DNA of 64,000 bases. Origin: Omphalotus guepiniiformis (Eukaryota > Basidiomycota > Agaricomycetes > Agaricales > Omphalotaceae). Below the pieces are notes generated by a model. The model saw nothing but the letters and a program-made list of their open reading frames with translations, did no database searches and was not told where the DNA came from. The translations under genes and the position numbers were made by a program. The DNA lies in the NCBI GenBank assembly GCA_028554645.1, contig JAQOOI010000045.1:16611-80610 (forward strand). The letters are read 5' to 3'. Positions 46,103-58,372 of the stretch are shown here, piece by piece. Numbering within the stretch: position 1 is the stretch's first letter; each line of letters begins with the position of its first letter.

Positions 46103-47019
46103 TCAATTCCACTGCAACAAATCCGTAATAAACGCCTTCGTATCCTCCGCCCTCATCAACGCTTCACCAACAAGAACAGCATTAACACCTTCCTCCTTAT
46201 AAACCTTCACATCCTCACTTCCTTTAATCCCACTCAACGCACAAAATACAATTCCTTTATCCCTAACCATATCAACTAATCTGCTCGTCGTACCCATATC
46301 CACATTAAAATCATGCAAATTCCTGTTATTCACTCCGATCACTTTGGCTCCGAGGGTGAGAGCGCGGGTCATTTCAGTTGCGTTGTTCACTTCAACGAGT
46401 GGTTCCATCCCGAGGGAGATTGAGTAGTTGTATAATGCTGAAAGTCGTTCTTGTGAGAGCATGGCTACGATGAGGAGAATCGTATCAGCGCCGTGTAGAC
46501 GCGCTTCTGCGATTTGATATCTGAGAAAGCAATTTGAATTTCACTTCATACATTTTGCCATTTGGTCACTCACTCATCAAAAATAAACTCCTTCCTTAAA
46601 ACAGCAGGTCTATCTTCCATCCCCTCCAAAGCAACCCTCACAAGCCTCATATCCTCCAAAGAACCCTTGAACCATTTCGGCTCCGTAAGAACCGAAATAA
46701 CCGACGCTCCAGCCTCAGCATACTTTCTCGCTTGTTCAGCAGGATTCGTATACATCGCAATTTCACCCTTGGAAGGACTAGCCCTCTTGATCTCCGCCAT
46801 CAACGAAAGTGATGGAGATCCCGTCGAGTCTGAGTCAGATGAAGCTGGGTTTCGTTTGAGTCGTTGGACGAGAGGAATTTGTTTTGGAGCTAGGTTCATT
46901 GAGAGGTAAGTTTTTAATTCGTCTGGTCTAGTTCCTGGAGTCGATTTGGAGATATCGACGTCTTTTTGACGTTGAGCGTAGATTGTTTCTAGGATCGTAG
47001 GTGGTTTGCTGGATGCCAT
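46103..47019 (-). CDS. Indole-3-glycerol-phosphate synthase, stand-alone
   Basis: Two exons with one 53 bp intron (46521-46573) joining KEFIFDE to [12 protein letters not shown]. Signature segments: [30 protein letters not shown] (catalytic Lys and Glu), [21 protein letters not shown] (catalytic Lys), [41 protein letters not shown] and [13 protein letters not shown]. It closes the indole ring in tryptophan synthesis. The frame starts [10 protein letters not shown] and stops after LLQWN, so only the IGPS domain is present. In most fungi this domain is the centre of a trifunctional protein (glutamine amidotransferase-IGPS-PRA isomerase); neither partner is found next to it here. Confidence 0.9.
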
Positions 47020-47133
47020 GATAGGTGGGGGGATGATGATGATGATGATGGGGGAAGGAAACCGCTGGCTTTTTGTATTGAACTTGGAGATTTCACGCAA
47101 TCGGAGTTGAATCTTAAATCTGCTTCTTGAACC

Positions 47134-48395
47134 ATGTCCAATATCAAGCTGAATAATGGATTGTTGATGCCTGCAGTCGGCATTGGGTACGTCTCTCTCT
47201 CTCAATTGTAAATATCATACTCATCGTCTATTGTAGATGCTGGATGGGACGCGTAGGTGAAAGTCAAGAAGTAATCGACATGGTCAAAGCAGCTCTGCGA
47301 TTAGGCTACCGACATATCGACACGGTAAGTCCGCCCTACTAAACCCTTCCAATCTGACTGCTCAAATGACTCAGGCTTCGAACTATGGTGCGCTGCTCAA
47401 CAGGTGTCTCTTGCTCGACAGTAAATGATACGTGCATTCGACAGGGAACGAACGATCTGTCGGTAAAGCGATTCAAGAATCAGGAGTTGCAAGAAAAGAC
47501 ATCTATCTAACAACCAAACTCTCGTTCGTCCCTGATCATCATGGTTCTGAATACATACATACTTACCTTTTTTACAGGAGCGAAGACCACGGACGAGTGA
47601 GTGAAGCGTTTGAGAAGAGCTTGGAAAAGCTTGGTGTGGATTATGTGGATATGTACCTTATGCATTGGCCTCAAGCCATCTCTGAACAAGGTTTGTTGTT
47701 GTCCTTATTACTGATGGAACGAGGCTGATCGGCGTACTCTTGTATGTAGGACACACACTCGCTCCCGATGAAAGTCCAACGTTCGTCGAGACATGGAAGA
47801 TGATGGAGAAGCTCGTAGAGTCAGGTGTGTGCATTCATGCGTGTGCCTCCCCCCTAGATTTTGATTTTAAAGTTGTGTCCATCCAGGTAAAGCGAAAAGT
47901 ATTGGCGTATCCAACTTTAGCATCAAAACCCTAGAGGTCTTATTGAATCAAACAACAATTGTTCCCGCGACCAATCAAGTGGAATTACACCCGTGTTTAC
48001 CACAGCACGAGTTACTCTCCTACTGCAAATCGCACGGGATAGTACTCACGGCGTATTCACCTATAGGAAAACATAAATTCGCATCAGATAACCAAGTCGT
48101 TGGTATTGCAGAAACCAAGGGTGTTTCGGTTGCACAGGTTTTGTTGAGTTGGGGTGTACAGCGTGGAACGGCGGTGATACCCAAGACGGTACATCCCGAA
48201 CGAATGAAGGAGAATTTGAAGGTGATTGAGTTGAATGAATCAGAGATGGAAGTGTTGGATAATTTACATCGGAAAGAGGGGATGCATAGGAGTGTTTGTG
48301 GGTTTCATTCAACTGATCTTGGTGGGTCCTGTTTTGGGTGGACTTACGAAACACTTGGATGGCACATGACTTTGGGGGGAATCGTCCGGAGTTAA
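47134..48395 (+). CDS. Aldo-keto reductase
   Basis: Several small exons join [18 protein letters not shown] to [17 protein letters not shown], then HIDTASNYG (catalytic Asp and Tyr), [26 protein letters not shown] (Lys), [13 protein letters not shown] (His), [43 protein letters not shown], and [17 protein letters not shown]. The complete tetrad Asp-Tyr-Lys-His and the NADPH-binding IPK..xxR are present. It is an NADPH-dependent cytosolic reductase of aldehydes or sugars; substrate not predictable. It is divergent from the IGPS gene with 114 bp between starts. The end ([16 protein letters not shown]) matches the family's C-terminal loop. Confidence 0.85.
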
Positions 48396-48510
48396 AAGAT
48401 ATGTCCGCGGAAAGGGAAAAGGACGTAATTTTAGAAATTCCCAAGGTTGCTGTAAATAATTATAATAATATAAAGCATTCCCCGTTTTTTGGAAGGCTTC
48501 TTTCTTCTTC

Positions 48511-50093
48511 ATGCCTTTCCCTCAAGATGAGGTCTGTCCGTTTTCTTTCTCTTTGAATTGAGAAACTAATGTTATTTTCAAGGCAAAGCTCGTGTCAATA
48601 TTCATTCAAACGTTGCTTTATGGAGCTTATACAGTCGTCTTTGCACTCACGATTTGGGTACTCATCTACCGACGTCCAGCAGGTCAAAAAATCAATAGAC
48701 TCATGTTGATTATTTCAATCGTCATGTTTGGATTAGCTACAATGGTACGTTACTTACTTATCCACTCTCATCCCCACCCACTTACTCACTTACTTTCGGA
48801 TTTGACAGCACATTGGGGTAAACTACACACGCATCATCAAAGCTTTCATCACATACAGAAACGAAGAAGGAGGTCCAGCAGCTTACTTCAACCTTTTATC
48901 AAACTTTACTCAGATATTCGGAAGTACAATCTATGTCGCCCAAACTCTTGTAGGCGATAGCGTCGTGGCAAGTCCCCTCCCCTTCCCCGCCATTCCAATT
49001 ATCTCGCAACTTACGTAACTCATCCCATAGCTCATGAGATGCTATTTTGTTTGGGGAAGACAATTGCATATTGTTGCGTTTCCTATATTACTCTTATTGG
49101 GTAGCACAGGTAAGTAAAACGTTCATGCATCCACACAAATCGGAGATTATCTAACTCGGTTCAAATGGCAGTCTCAGGAATAGGAATCCTCTACTCATTC
49201 GCACGTGTAGTCCCTCAAGCCGAAGTATTCGTCTCCGAACTCCAACATTGGATATTATCGTTCTTTTCATTAACACTCGCAACTAATATCATTTGTACAA
49301 GCAAGTATTCATCCCTTCATCCTCGTACCCAATTTTATCTGACCCCCGCCCCTTCTCCTTGTAGTCCTCGTGGCAGCTCGTATATGGTACATCAACCGCT
49401 CAATAATGGTATTCACACAACGTAGTTGGAGTCCTGTTATCCTTCTTGTTGTTGAATCCGGAGCGATATACTCTGCCACACTTATGGCTTTGTTGATCCT
49501 GTATAAAACGGAGTCGTGGTTTCAGTATGTTCTACTCGATGCCGTGAGTTCCCTCCAAATTCACCCACTCACTCACTCACTCATCCTCCTACATAGATCT
49601 CACCCATCGTCGTAAGTTCCCTTCCCTCCCTCCAATACCCAACCCCGTCTTACTTGGGCCAACCTTTCCCCAGGGCCTAGTATTCTCAATGATAATAGTC
49701 CGAATCGGACTCGGTATAACCTCACCAACAGGCGAAACAAGAAACTACACATCAAGTAGATTAGTCCCAGGTCAAACATCAACAGCTACGACAATGATTA
49801 GGTTTAAATCAGGAGATGATGTTGAATCTCGTGGTGGTGGGGCTTTGAACGCAAAATCAAAATCGGCGAACGCGAAGACGAACAAGGGGGTGGGGTTGCA
49901 TAGGTTAGGTCCCTTTGGGAGAAGGCCTGGGACGACGTCTACGACGTTGATGGATATGGATTTGGATGCAGACGTGGATCGGGATGTTGATCGGGATGGG
50001 GAAGAGATGCAGATGGATGATATAGTTCCGAGGTCGCCTTCAAGGAAACATTCTGTCGAGTTGGAGAGGGATAAGGTTCCTCAAGATGAGTGA
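48511..50093 (+). CDS. Agaricomycete 7-TM membrane protein, copy A
   Basis: A tiny first exon (MPFPQDE, 48511-48531) splices to AKLVSIFIQTLLYGAYTVVF. Hydrophobic segments follow in VVFALTIWVLIYRR, LMLIISIVMFGLA, IYVAQTLVGDSVV, LHIVAFPILLLLGS, ILSFFSLTLATNIICT, VILLVVESGAIYSATLMALL, and ISPIVGLVFSMIIVRI, giving about seven helices. The C-terminal tail is long, polar and acidic (MDMDLDADVDRDVDRDGEE). This family is greatly expanded in mushrooms and unnamed; it may be receptor-like, but no ligand or G-protein evidence is visible. It is a paralogue of the gene at 50608-52147, convergent with it. Confidence 0.7.
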
Positions 50094-50607
50094 TCATCGT
50101 GATTTTGGGTTTTTTGTTTTTTTGTTCTCCTGTTTTGTATCGTGTATGATTGTATGAACTTACCTATTCGCATTCGCTTCGTATCGCTTTGTTGGCTTTG
50201 TCTTTCTTGTTTGTCGTTTGTCGTTTTCTGCTTTGCATATTTTTCTTCTTCTTGGACTTGGGATACCCCTTACCTCTTGTAACTTCTTGTACTTACATAT
50301 AAAATTAGCATGTACTATTAATGCTAAAAAGCAGAAATGCAAATGCTAGCGCTCCTCGTGTAGTCTAGTTCATTTCAGGTGTCATCACGAGTGGCTTTAC
50401 TCTATTTTGGCTGATCTGTCGGTTACAGTTGAGGGAGCTACAAGTATTCGCGGAGCAGGAAAGGTCGGCAGCAGACACCAAGTGAGCGCTACTGAGTTTA
50501 GGGTACGCGTGACTTTATTCGTTGTACAAAAACACAACTGCTATACATATTCCTTTACCCCTCCATCGCTAGTTTAGGTCCAGAATTTTACAGACAAACT
50601 CCCCCAA

Positions 50608-52147
50608 TTACACAGACGACTTAATATTAGAATCTACATCCGATGCCCTCCTCGACATCCTAATATCTCCCTCTCCCACCATCAACGCCGTCTCACCATC
50701 TTCAGTCGTCACCCCCGTAGCTATACGCAACATAATAACAGAAAACACGATTCCCTGGTTAAAGCGAAATCATCAAAATTATCATCAGAACTTGGGACTC
50801 GGATACACGGATACATGACTTGGACTTACGACAGTAGGTGAGATCTACAATCATCAAAATATCATTTGCATCAGCACGGACTCGATGGAAATCAAGGTAC
50901 TGTATACTCACTGAATCAAGAATAACATATTGGAACCACGAATCGACTTCATAAAGAATAAGCAACGTCATCAAGGCCGCAGAGTATATCGCGCCCGATT
51001 CGACGATGAGGAACATAACAGATTGGAGTCTCCTTCGGCGGATGCTGAATCCTAGGCGTTTGGTATTGATGGCGTAGATGCGGTAGGCGACCAGAGCTGT
51101 AAGAAAACAAGTCAACTTCAACTCGAAAGTATAGGATGGTGGTATGTTTACCTGTACAGATCACATTCGTAGCAAACGTCATGGTGAAAAACGAAGTTAT
51201 CCATTGAGAGAGTTGTATCACAAAGATGTTAGCTTCGGGGTTGACATGGTCAAAAGCGTATAATATCCCGATTCCAGTTGCTTGGATATAGATCATCAGC
51301 CTCTCACAGGACCCACACACTACCATTTGTTAAGAACTTACCCGTACTACCCAATAACAAAAGCGAAGGAAACACTACAACCCAGATCCGTTTCTCCCAG
51401 ACTAGATAACATCGAAGCAGCTTCAAGTTGAGATGTCCCGTTAACGATTTCTGCCCCCACACGCACACGCACGTAGTAAAGCACTTACCACAATAGCATC
51501 CCCGAGCAGTGTTTGAAGCACATAAAGCGTACTACCAAACATTTGCGTGAATTCTGAAAGTTCAGAGAAAAATGCCGCGGGACCGCCAGGTTCGTTCCGG
51601 AATATAATGAATGCTTTGATGATTCTTGTAAAGTTTGTGCCGATATGCTACCCAAAATTCATTCAGTGATATGAGATATGAGATATGAGATACAGCAAAC
51701 ATATGTGATGGACAGAGTCGGATCCGGCTTCGAAGAAGCCTCTCCATCCTCATGGTTGCAGAAAGGAAAAAAGGGAAATAAAATTACATACCATCGTGGC
51801 GATAACAAACATCAAAAGAGATATCAAAAGCATGCCTTTTCGAAGCGGCTGACCAGGCGGTCGTCGAATGAGTAGGGTCCACGTCGTGTTGAAGAATAGC
51901 ACCACATATGCGCCTACAACCCCACCACCACCACCACAGAAGGATCAAAAAATTCCCGAGTCAGGAGCGCAATACACTCTCAAGACGTTGAAATAGATAT
52001 CGAACCGTAGAGGAGAGTTTGACAGAAGATGGAAACTAGTTTCGCCTGTGCAAGTGTTAACCGAGTAAGTTAGCGTGACCCCACGAAGATGAAGAGGTAA
52101 CGAAAGAAACAAAAACCGATGCGCACCTCGTCCGGAGGAAATGCCAT
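50608..52147 (-). CDS. Agaricomycete 7-TM membrane protein, copy B
   Basis: The first exon reads MAFPPDE and splices at the same position as copy A into AKLVSIFCQTLLYG. Matching segments follow: ATGIGILYAFDHVNPEANIF, WITSFFTMTFATNVICT, ALVAYRIYAINTKRL, MFLIVESGAIYSAALMTLLI and SWFQYVILDS. The last exon is NQGIVFSVIMLRIATGVTTE to a short tail ending NIKSSV, much shorter than in copy A. About nine exons. The conserved intron after residue 7 and the aligned helices show common descent with 48511-50093; divergence looks considerable, so the duplication is not recent. Confidence 0.68.
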
Positions 52148-53196
52148 AACTTCTCTCCCTCGTAGTAGACCAGTTGGGTGACGGATGTAAGTAGCAAGGG
52201 TACTTGCTCGCCTTCCAAGTTACTGTCAAAAACCCGGGGCCTCCCCCCTCGCTATACTTATATCAATCGGCATCCAGAATTTTGCGCGGGATCGGCTCCA
52301 TCTATCGAAAAATTCGAATATTAATAACACAATTGTATTGTAATCATCACTTACTTATCATTTTTTTTGGTCCATCTATCCAAAAAAGCAGGTGGGTATT
52401 GAAAAGAAGGTTGAGATGCCGTTAGAGTGTACCTGAGAGGCCCTCACTAACTTCGAGAGCTCTCCAAGACCCTTCTGACAAGTTCTGTATCCCACTGCTG
52501 AGAGGAGGATGATACAGCGAGATACTATTGGAGACTCGAAGGTTAGGCACCTATAGACACCCCCAAGAAACCAGGAGACTTTACACGGCGTTACCTCGCT
52601 GACCTCGGATTCCGGAACGAAATCGAGCCTTTGATACCCAATGTATTGCCGTAAAGGCTTAATAGCGCCCTTGAACGCCAACAAGTCTGATGACCTCTGA
52701 TGGCCCACTAAAATCGTATTGAAAAGCTCCCTTGACGCGTGAGTCCGACAACCGCAGAAATTCATAGGTTTTCACTGTTGTATGAGATGGTCCAGGCAGG
52801 ATAAAGTTGGCAGGCCTGAGAGTGAATCTATCGACTTATCACCCACAAGTACTCCGAAGAGATCAAAGGTGGTGGTGAGGTCAGAGAGGCACCGGGCGCT
52901 AGACGTCGCTGACAATGCGGAGGTGGAGCTTTCATCACTCTAGGCACGTGGACTGGGAGGACCCAGGGGAAGGATGTTTCGAACATAGAATTGGTTGAAA
53001 AGCTGGCAGTGGTCGTCTTGGGAGACAGTCTTGAGGGCTTATGTAACCTTCCGTGATAATTTACTTTGCACTCCATAGCGCGATAGATAATTTAGTTTCT
53101 AAATTTAACAATACAGTACAGAATTCTACCTTCCCAGAAAGTAGATTCAATATATCATGCAGCCCAACCAACCCTCAGCACCCTCAGCAGCCAAGC
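52148..53196. other. Stretch without a supported gene
   Basis: Two modest frames on the minus strand (52376-52765, 129 codons, starting MNFCGCRTHASRELF; and 52828-53076, 82 codons) have no recognisable domain and unremarkable composition. They may be parts of a rapidly evolving gene or chance. Confidence 0.3.
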
Positions 53197-55424
53197 CTAA
53201 AATGCAACTCCAACCACAACATTTTCCCCCGACGACGACGACGACACAATCCTTGGCCGCGCTAAACTCGCCTCAGCATCATCCAATCTTCTCACATTCA
53301 AAAACGACCGATTCGAGGCGATACTAGACGTACTAAAACCCACTGAAGGTCGATGAACACGCAGTGCTACAGGACGAGGCTTACGCTCGACAAAAGGCAA
53401 ATTCGGAGGCTGCAGCGATGGTTCTGGTGGCAGTGGCTGCGAAGGTTCCGGTAATGGTGGTCCCAGTGCAGCCCGCATTAAAACCGAATTCGCTGAAGAC
53501 GATCGAGATAGGGATCGAAAGCGTCGAGGACGTGTGGGTGAAGCCATGCTGCTGCTTACACTGCCAGTGCTACCGCTGCGACTGCGTTGAATGCCGACTG
53601 TAGGAACCTGCAGTGAGGAAAATGAATCGGAAGGCTCGTGAGTTAACGCTCTGGTGGCTCGATCGATGAATGCTTGGCCCTGGAAGAATTCGCTCTGCTT
53701 TGTGATTTCAATAGGGCCAATTCTGACGGCCGGGGGGGTGCGAGGTGCAAAGAGTTCAGATGAAAGGGGAGAGGGAGAGGGAGACGCAAGTAATTGCCGG
53801 CCGTCATTTTGGCTGCAGATCGACCCGAAGGAACACTGGCTATCGCTGAGGTTCGCAGAAATGGTCGGACCAGGCGATGATGAAACAGGAGCAAGTAGAG
53901 AGGAAGAGGACGTAGTAGAAGGAGGGAGGTTGAGGGGGAGTGGTAACACTCCGATGGTTCCAAACCTCTTGACAGAGGGCATCTTCATTGGATAGGGGTT
54001 CGCCATAGGGTAAGGATCTTCCAGCAGCCTCGGAGCAGGATGATATTGCATGCTCGATATCTTCCAGTCAAAGGCTGAATTTGAAGCTGACAGATCCGAT
54101 GGTTGAGCCGCGCCCCAGGAGGAGCTTTGGCACGTATTATGAGTTGTATAAAATCTAGGTGAAGTGAAAACTACTCACCTCTTGGTATCACGCGAAAACT
54201 TCCTTCTGAAACAGACTGACAAGACTGTAATATATCGCCTTCTTGCTTCATGTGTAAAACCAAGGAATGCGAAAAATAGAAACGCCAGTCCAACAAAGAT
54301 CCAGCGATCAATCTCCAGCATAAGCTCGACCATTATATTCGAGCGCCACTCGGCTTCAGTGTACACCTTAACGAGGCTGAAATTCGAGTGCATTTGCCCC
54401 CAAGTCATCCACATCACGAACGGGCCTCCAATTGACGTTGTTGCTTTGAGGTATACAACGAAGGTGTTGTACCCAACGCTGGAGAGAGCCGTCAGTCCAC
54501 CAAGAGTAAGAAACCAGACGAAAGAGTCAGAGAGCGTATGTGGAGATTGAGAGGGGTTGAAGTAGCGAAAATACGCAAACATAGTAAGAACTGGGAACCT
54601 CCTGTTAATTTGATAGGCCAACGAAACGAGGGACATTGCCCACCACAAAAAATGATAGATATGAGACCAAAAAGGAGCTGAGGTCCCTGGATCAAGAGGT
54701 ATGCCAGCAGCACATTATCGAAAACTGGATGACAGCCCACGCCCCCGTAAATATCGAAGCGATGCCCTGGCGACCAAAGTTAAACCTTGAGCTGGTAGGA
54801 AAAGAAGCGAAAGTACCTTGCACAACATATTCTGAGATAAATTAGATGAAATATACAATTCCAAGAATAAAGGACATACGAAGACCCATCTCAATGAATG
54901 GAAAGCCCAAACCAAGCACCAATTCCAGCACGAGAAGGCGCCTTTTCTACACGGTGATACATGAGAATGGAAGGGCAACAAGATACATGAAAACATACCT
55001 CCAAAACTCTCGCTCTGTCTGTTGCAATAAGAAATAAACGAAGATTGATACACAAAGAGACCGTAGAGACAGCTGCCAATGCTCCAACCATAAATTTCGT
55101 GGCTGATGGCAATTCTTCGTTAGACGCGTGTATCCTTCAAAACAATGATAACAGACGGACAGATGTCACACCAATACGAGGCCAAATCCGCGGTAGTGTG
55201 ATCCCATACAATGGAATTAATACCCAAGACTAGACATCCGAGTCCTATCCAGGCCATAAATAGGCAGGTCCCAATATTTCGTGCTGCAGGACTACCTGTG
55301 AGAGAGACGACATGGCAGACAACAGTGGGAATGACACACCTTTATAATGCCATGGAAGAGGAATGAATACTAAAACAAAGCCCATAAAAGAGAGAATTAT
55401 GAAAAGAATGTTTACAGTCGACAT
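53197..55424 (-). CDS. STE3-type pheromone receptor (fungal class D GPCR)
   Basis: Reading the minus strand over introns: MSTVNILFIILSFMGFVLVF then IPLPWHYK, ARNIGTCLFMAWIGLGCLV, LGINSIVWDHTTADLASYWC, ATKFMVGALAAVSTVSLCIN, KRRLLVLELVLGLGFPFIEM, YVVQGHRFDIYGGVGCHPV, LAYLLIQGPQLLFGLISIIF, YFRYFNPSQSPHTLSDSF, and FVWFLTLGGLTALSSVGYNT. The IPLPWH, NIGT, NSIVW, CxISTK-like and YVVQGHRFDI blocks are STE3 hallmarks. A 290-residue Ser/Pro-rich cytosolic tail beginning SSSWGAAQPSDLSAS follows. An apparent one-base loss in a T-run (54647-54652) breaks the frame between IIF and WWAMSLVSLAYQ. It may be a mating-type B receptor or a non-mating paralogue. Confidence 0.85.
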
Positions 55425-55829
55425 CGAGCAAGGTCGAGTAAGGAAGCCAGCCTCCGAGATGGCGACTTGCAAGAGCCAGATCTTTCAAGAGAACTTGCCG
55501 TGGTATTATATGATAAATCCGTAGAATCGCCATGAATACATCACACAGCTCTAAAGTTAGTGCCTTGACTGTTGGTAGAACCAGCCCGTTGCGAGCCCGT
55601 ATGGATGAACATCATCAGGATCAAGATGGGAGTGTCATCTTGGCTGAGACGGCTTGACTTGGAGATACAGGCTCAATATAAAACCGGAGGCAGCAGAGCG
55701 AAGCATCATCCCCAGTGATATTCTGCGACTATAAATGCACTAGAGTGAAGGAAAAGAAGTGAGAATTCACGTTTAGTAGTCAATGAAAAAGTTGGTTACT
55801 CACCAAGCCCCGCAACAGCACAGCCACTA

Positions 55830-57142
55830 ATGAACATGGCTCTTTCGTTGACTGCCTTCGCCTGGCCTCTGCAGTTTTGTGCCTTCACTACTTTTGCGAC
55901 TTATATTGCTTCAGTCATCACAAGTAATGTTTCTCAAGTAGACCGTCTCTGGACTTTTCTTCCTACCATCTACACCGCTTATTTCGCCTTGCTGCCGCTA
56001 TGGCCTCGTTCCCAACCATTTCCCTTGTTTCCTTTCGTTCCAGATGAACTTGGCTTTGCTGCAGAAGGCTATAGCCCACGAGCATTGCTCATGCTTTCTC
56101 TCGTCGTCTTATGGATGTTTAGGTGTGCAAAATTTCCTGCTACCTTTCTCTTGAAGTCTAAGCGCGGATTCTGTTATAGGTTGAGCTACAACACGTACCG
56201 CCGTGGCCTTTTCAGTCTCAAGGACGAAGACTACCGCTGGGCTGTATTGAGGACACAACTCCCACCTTGGTTATTCCAAGTCGTTAACCTCACTTTCATC
56301 GCTGGCATTCAAAATGTCTTACTCATGTTGCTCGGCGTTCCTGCCTACATAGCGTCATCGATCCAATCCCACGATCGACTCACCCCCTCAGACTACATTT
56401 GCACCGCTTCAGCTCTACTCGTTCTAGCGCTTGAGTTCACAGCGGACAACCAGCAATACGCTTATCAAACCTTCAAGTACGCCTACTTGGCCGAAAGCGG
56501 GGGCAAAGTACCTGCGAAGAAGTATCATGAATCGGAGCAATGGCCCGGTGCTAAGCTAAACTGGACGTCTGAGGATGCAAACCGAGGATTTGTAACCAAA
56601 GGTCTCTGGGCATATTCGAGGCATCCCAACTTTGCTTGTGAGCAGACGTTTTGGGTCAGTCATTCAATTCTCCAAACGTAAACGTACCAAATTGACTCTT
56701 TCTCTAGTGGATCATAACCTTGTTCCCCGTAGTTGCTGGTCCTCCTCCTCAAGTCCCTATATACTCTACAACTGAAGTCTGGAATGGTATCTCCGCTCTA
56801 CTGAACTATATCCGTGCTACTTCGCCTTCTGCGATTTTCACCTCACACAATCTATCTCTCGCTTGGCAAAAGACACTCACTCATCTTCCCGCCTTCTCTC
56901 CCTTGCTCCCTGCTGTCTGTCTCTCTATTCTCTTTTTCTCTTCCACTGCATACACCGAAGCCATCACGGAGTCAAAATACCCTCTTGCGTATGCAGCGTA
57001 CAAGAGAAGAGTGTCCATGTTCAGCCCCGGCAGGACGCTGGAGAAGTATATCAGATTGAGGCTTTTTGCTTCTAACGAGGAGAGCAGGAAAATCGATGAA
57101 TTGGTGTTTGGTGCTGGGAAAGGAAAGGCGAAGGCTGAGTGA
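55830..57142 (+). CDS. DUF1295 / steroid 5-alpha-reductase-like membrane protein
   Basis: Three exons (55830-56122, 56180-56655, 56707-57142); the first intron is 57 nt, 3n and stop-free. The protein has several hydrophobic helices (QFCAFTTFATYIASVI, LMLSLVVLWMFR, FQVVNLTFIAGIQNVLLMLL) and the conserved C-terminal signature FVTKGLWAYSRHPNFACEQT then FWWIITL, with EAITESKYPLAYAAYKRRV near the end. Members are multi-pass ER proteins related to isoprenylcysteine methyltransferase and 5-alpha reductases, binding NADPH or similar through the C-terminal block. Substrate unknown. It starts about 400 bp from the receptor's start, in divergent orientation. Confidence 0.8.
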
Positions 57143-58372
57143 ATCTTTGGGATGTGGTATTGAGTCTCGACGCGAACTTTGACTTGAGCAGTGTTACAAC
57201 GCACTTCTACTACTTTCTTGAACTTTGTATTTTAAAATATTACATTTGTAGGCAGAATTTTGTAGGCAGAATTTCAATGGACATGTTTACTTGCATCAGC
57301 CGAGCCACAAACTGCAATATGAACATCGCCCTGAGAAACCACAAATACAGGTTGAATGCTGTCGAAGCATCGATCAAATTAATAAAGTACTTTCAGAGTA
57401 CGGTATATCCGGTAATGTCGCTGTTCACAGAGTAAAAACATCCGAAGGCCAGTGAAGCGTCTGTCCAGATCTGCACACCTTTAATGACTGAGTATATCAA
57501 TGCAGTGTGTATGCAATGATTAGAAAAAGATAGCACGCAGAAATGCTTAGACGTGAACTGATACTCATCAGGACAGACAGGGTTGCAATGGTGGTGTTAA
57601 ACACTGCACAAATATCGAGTGAAATGCCCTTGAATTCGGGGGTCCAAACGGATCGGTGGTCAATGATGCAATGACAGCCTGGGCGATTGACGACCTGATT
57701 TGTTGACAAAAAGTTCGAGTCAAGTTTTGAGCAACAAGTCCGCTGTCGAGTGCCATGTGCAAAGGGGCTCTGCGTCAGTAGAAAATGATCCCGCGAAAGA
57801 GAAGAGAGTAGTTAGAGGTCTCGGTCTTGAAAACAGAAGGAACTCGAGAGAAGAATCCGGTGAAAACCCATCCCGACCTTGAAGATGAAAGACGGTATGA
57901 GAATCGCAGCGATGAAGAGACGTGCGCGTGCCACCTAAACAGCGCTCAGAAGGCCGTACTTGCACTTCGGAGACCTAGAACGGTTTACATAGCGCTAGAC
58001 TTTGAAGTATGCGCCGAACGGCCTCGCCATTTTCAACTGTTGTTCAGATTATCACAGATTTAGAGAAAGAATAAAGAACCCCAGGCTGAAAATGATGGAT
58101 TATGAACCTCAAAAAAAGCTATAGAAAATGTTCAAAAAGAGAAAACTTGGAAGAACGGATACACAGCCTGAACTGATGGACATATGACTTTTGAGGAGAG
58201 GAGGAAGGGAAGACAAATGATAGATGTGTTTGTTCATGTTTGGACTTTCGTGGTCTATTAGGCAGCTTTATTTGACCCCTTGTTCTCGCTGCCACCTTTT
58301 TCTTCTGTGGGTATCGGCGTCCCATTTCCTAACTCTTTCTCTTTCAATCGTTATCTTTGCTACATACTAGGA
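57143..58372. other. Long upstream region of the Ras gene, no gene seen
   Basis: About 1.2 kb with only short frames. Pyrimidine-rich tracts occur near 58255-58370 (CTTTTTCTTCTG; CTAACTCTTTCTCTTTC), a common feature of basidiomycete core promoters. No RNA gene or pheromone-like CaaX peptide was recognised. Confidence 0.4.

Noticed and set aside
53654..53995. 113-codon + strand frame
   Set aside because: It is antisense to the receptor's Ser/Pro-rich cytosolic tail.
52148..58372. Pheromone precursor gene beside the STE3 receptor
   Set aside because: No 40-80 codon frame ending in a Cys-aliphatic-aliphatic-X box was found in the intergenic stretches on either strand.
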